DNA of 64,000 nt from NCBI GenBank assembly GCA_963740215.1, contig CAVUDJ010000016.1, forward strand, positions 62,001 to 126,000, in the 5' to 3' direction. The notes below the pieces were generated by a model that was given only the letters and a program-made list of their open reading frames with translations, searched no databases and was not told the origin of the DNA. This DNA is from CAVVAL01 sp963740215 (GTDB taxonomy: Bacteria > Actinomycetota > Actinomycetes > Mycobacteriales > Cryptosporangiaceae). The position numbers and the translations under genes were made by a program. This document shows, in pieces, positions 63,676 to 64,000 of the stretch (the first letter of the stretch is position 1; each line of letters opens with the position of its first letter).

Positions 63676-64000
63676 ATGCTCAATCCCGCAAGCTTGGAAG
63701 GTCACGCGGCCTCGCCGCCGCCGCGCTGATCGGCGCGATCGCGCTGGCCGCTGTGCCGGTACCGACGACGAACCGCAGGGGAGCGGGGCCGGAGATACGA
63801 CCAGCTCACCCGCGCCCAGCGCGTCTCCGGCGTCAGATGCGGCCCGTTCGGGCCCGCCTGCGCCAGTGTGCCGGCCGCGAAGTCTCGCCGCCATCGCGGA
63901 CGAGCCGGTGGCGACCGCCGCCTCGCAGGCCCCCGCCCTGTCCACGTTGGTCACCGCCGTCACGAAGGCTGGTCTGGTGGAGACGCTCAACAGCGCCCAG
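63676..64000 (+). pseudogene. Fasciclin (FAS1)-domain lipoprotein or secreted protein, frameshifted, cut by window edge
   Basis: After an ATG at 63676 with AGAGGAAAG upstream, the pieces LAAAALIGAIALAAV (hydrophobic signal), GSGAGDTTSSPAPSASPAS, CGPFGPACASVPA and LAAIADEPVATAASQAPALS with TLVTAVTKAGLVETLNSA appear in different frames. Together they are the normal start of an actinobacterial FAS1 surface protein. At least two indels are present and the domain continues beyond 64000. Confidence 0.7.

Overview
The window is high-GC actinobacterial DNA. The support is GC-rich coding throughout, GTG/TTG starts with GGAGG-type ribosome sites, a mycothiol S-conjugate amidase (mycothiol is actinobacterial), an MbtH-like protein and very large NRPS genes. 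I cannot name the genus. No rRNA or tRNA gene was recognised.

Region 1 (1 to about 30.6 kb) is a quinomycin/echinomycin-type bis-intercalator depsipeptide cluster. It holds an aryl-AMP ligase (cut by the left edge), a P450, a type II thioesterase, an isopropylmalate-dehydrogenase-like enzyme, a kynurenine-3-monooxygenase-like flavoprotein and an ABM-fold protein, which fit making and loading a bicyclic aromatic acid derived from tryptophan. A UvrA-like ABC protein is the likely self-resistance factor. Two NRPSs follow: Cstart-A(Ser)-T-E-C-A(Gly/Ala)-T and C-A(Cys)-MT-T-C-A(Val)-MT-T-TE. Then come MbtH, a SAM methyltransferase like echinomycin synthase, a membrane protein, a thioredoxin-reductase-like dithiol oxidase with CPFC, and mca. 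The tryptophan-loading NRPS and the dioxygenase expected for this family are not seen and probably lie left of the window. A repeated motif of 20 to 24 bases sits upstream of three transcription units.

Region 2 (30.7 to 36.7 kb) is an export/regulation block: a double-HTH MerR regulator, a truncated MerR relic with a duplicated operator-promoter, a DrrAB-like ABC exporter carrying two apparent frameshifts, an MMPL transporter and a small DUF4235-like protein.

Region 3 (36.6 to 49.8 kb, cluster A) looks like a complete thiopeptide cluster. It has a carboxyl O-methyltransferase-like protein, YcaO, two thiopeptide-type (SpaB_C-like) proteins, two leader-binding Ocin-ThiF-like proteins (one frameshifted), a SagB-type dehydrogenase, a split LanB glutamylation protein, and a 55-residue precursor too short for simple ORF calling. 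The precursor has a GE2270/thiomuracin-like leader and an unusual core, SIPPIPPLCCCSCCC.

Region 4 (50.3 to 61.5 kb, cluster B) is a second, different azole/dehydroamino-acid RiPP cluster: a winged-helix regulator, a relic of an NRPS starter C domain, a secreted trypsin-like protease, a Ser/Thr/Cys-rich precursor, LanB-N, a leader-binding protein, YcaO, and a fusion of a thiopeptide-type elimination domain to a SagB dehydrogenase. A LuxR-type HTH gene overlaps the end tail to tail.

Region 5 (61.5 to 64 kb) holds a cupin relic, a DUF6058-like gene, a CarH-like B12 photoreceptor regulator with a clear promoter, a DUF378 gene and a fasciclin gene cut by the right edge. Most of these carry several frameshifts, so this end may be low-quality sequence as well as, or instead of, decaying genes.
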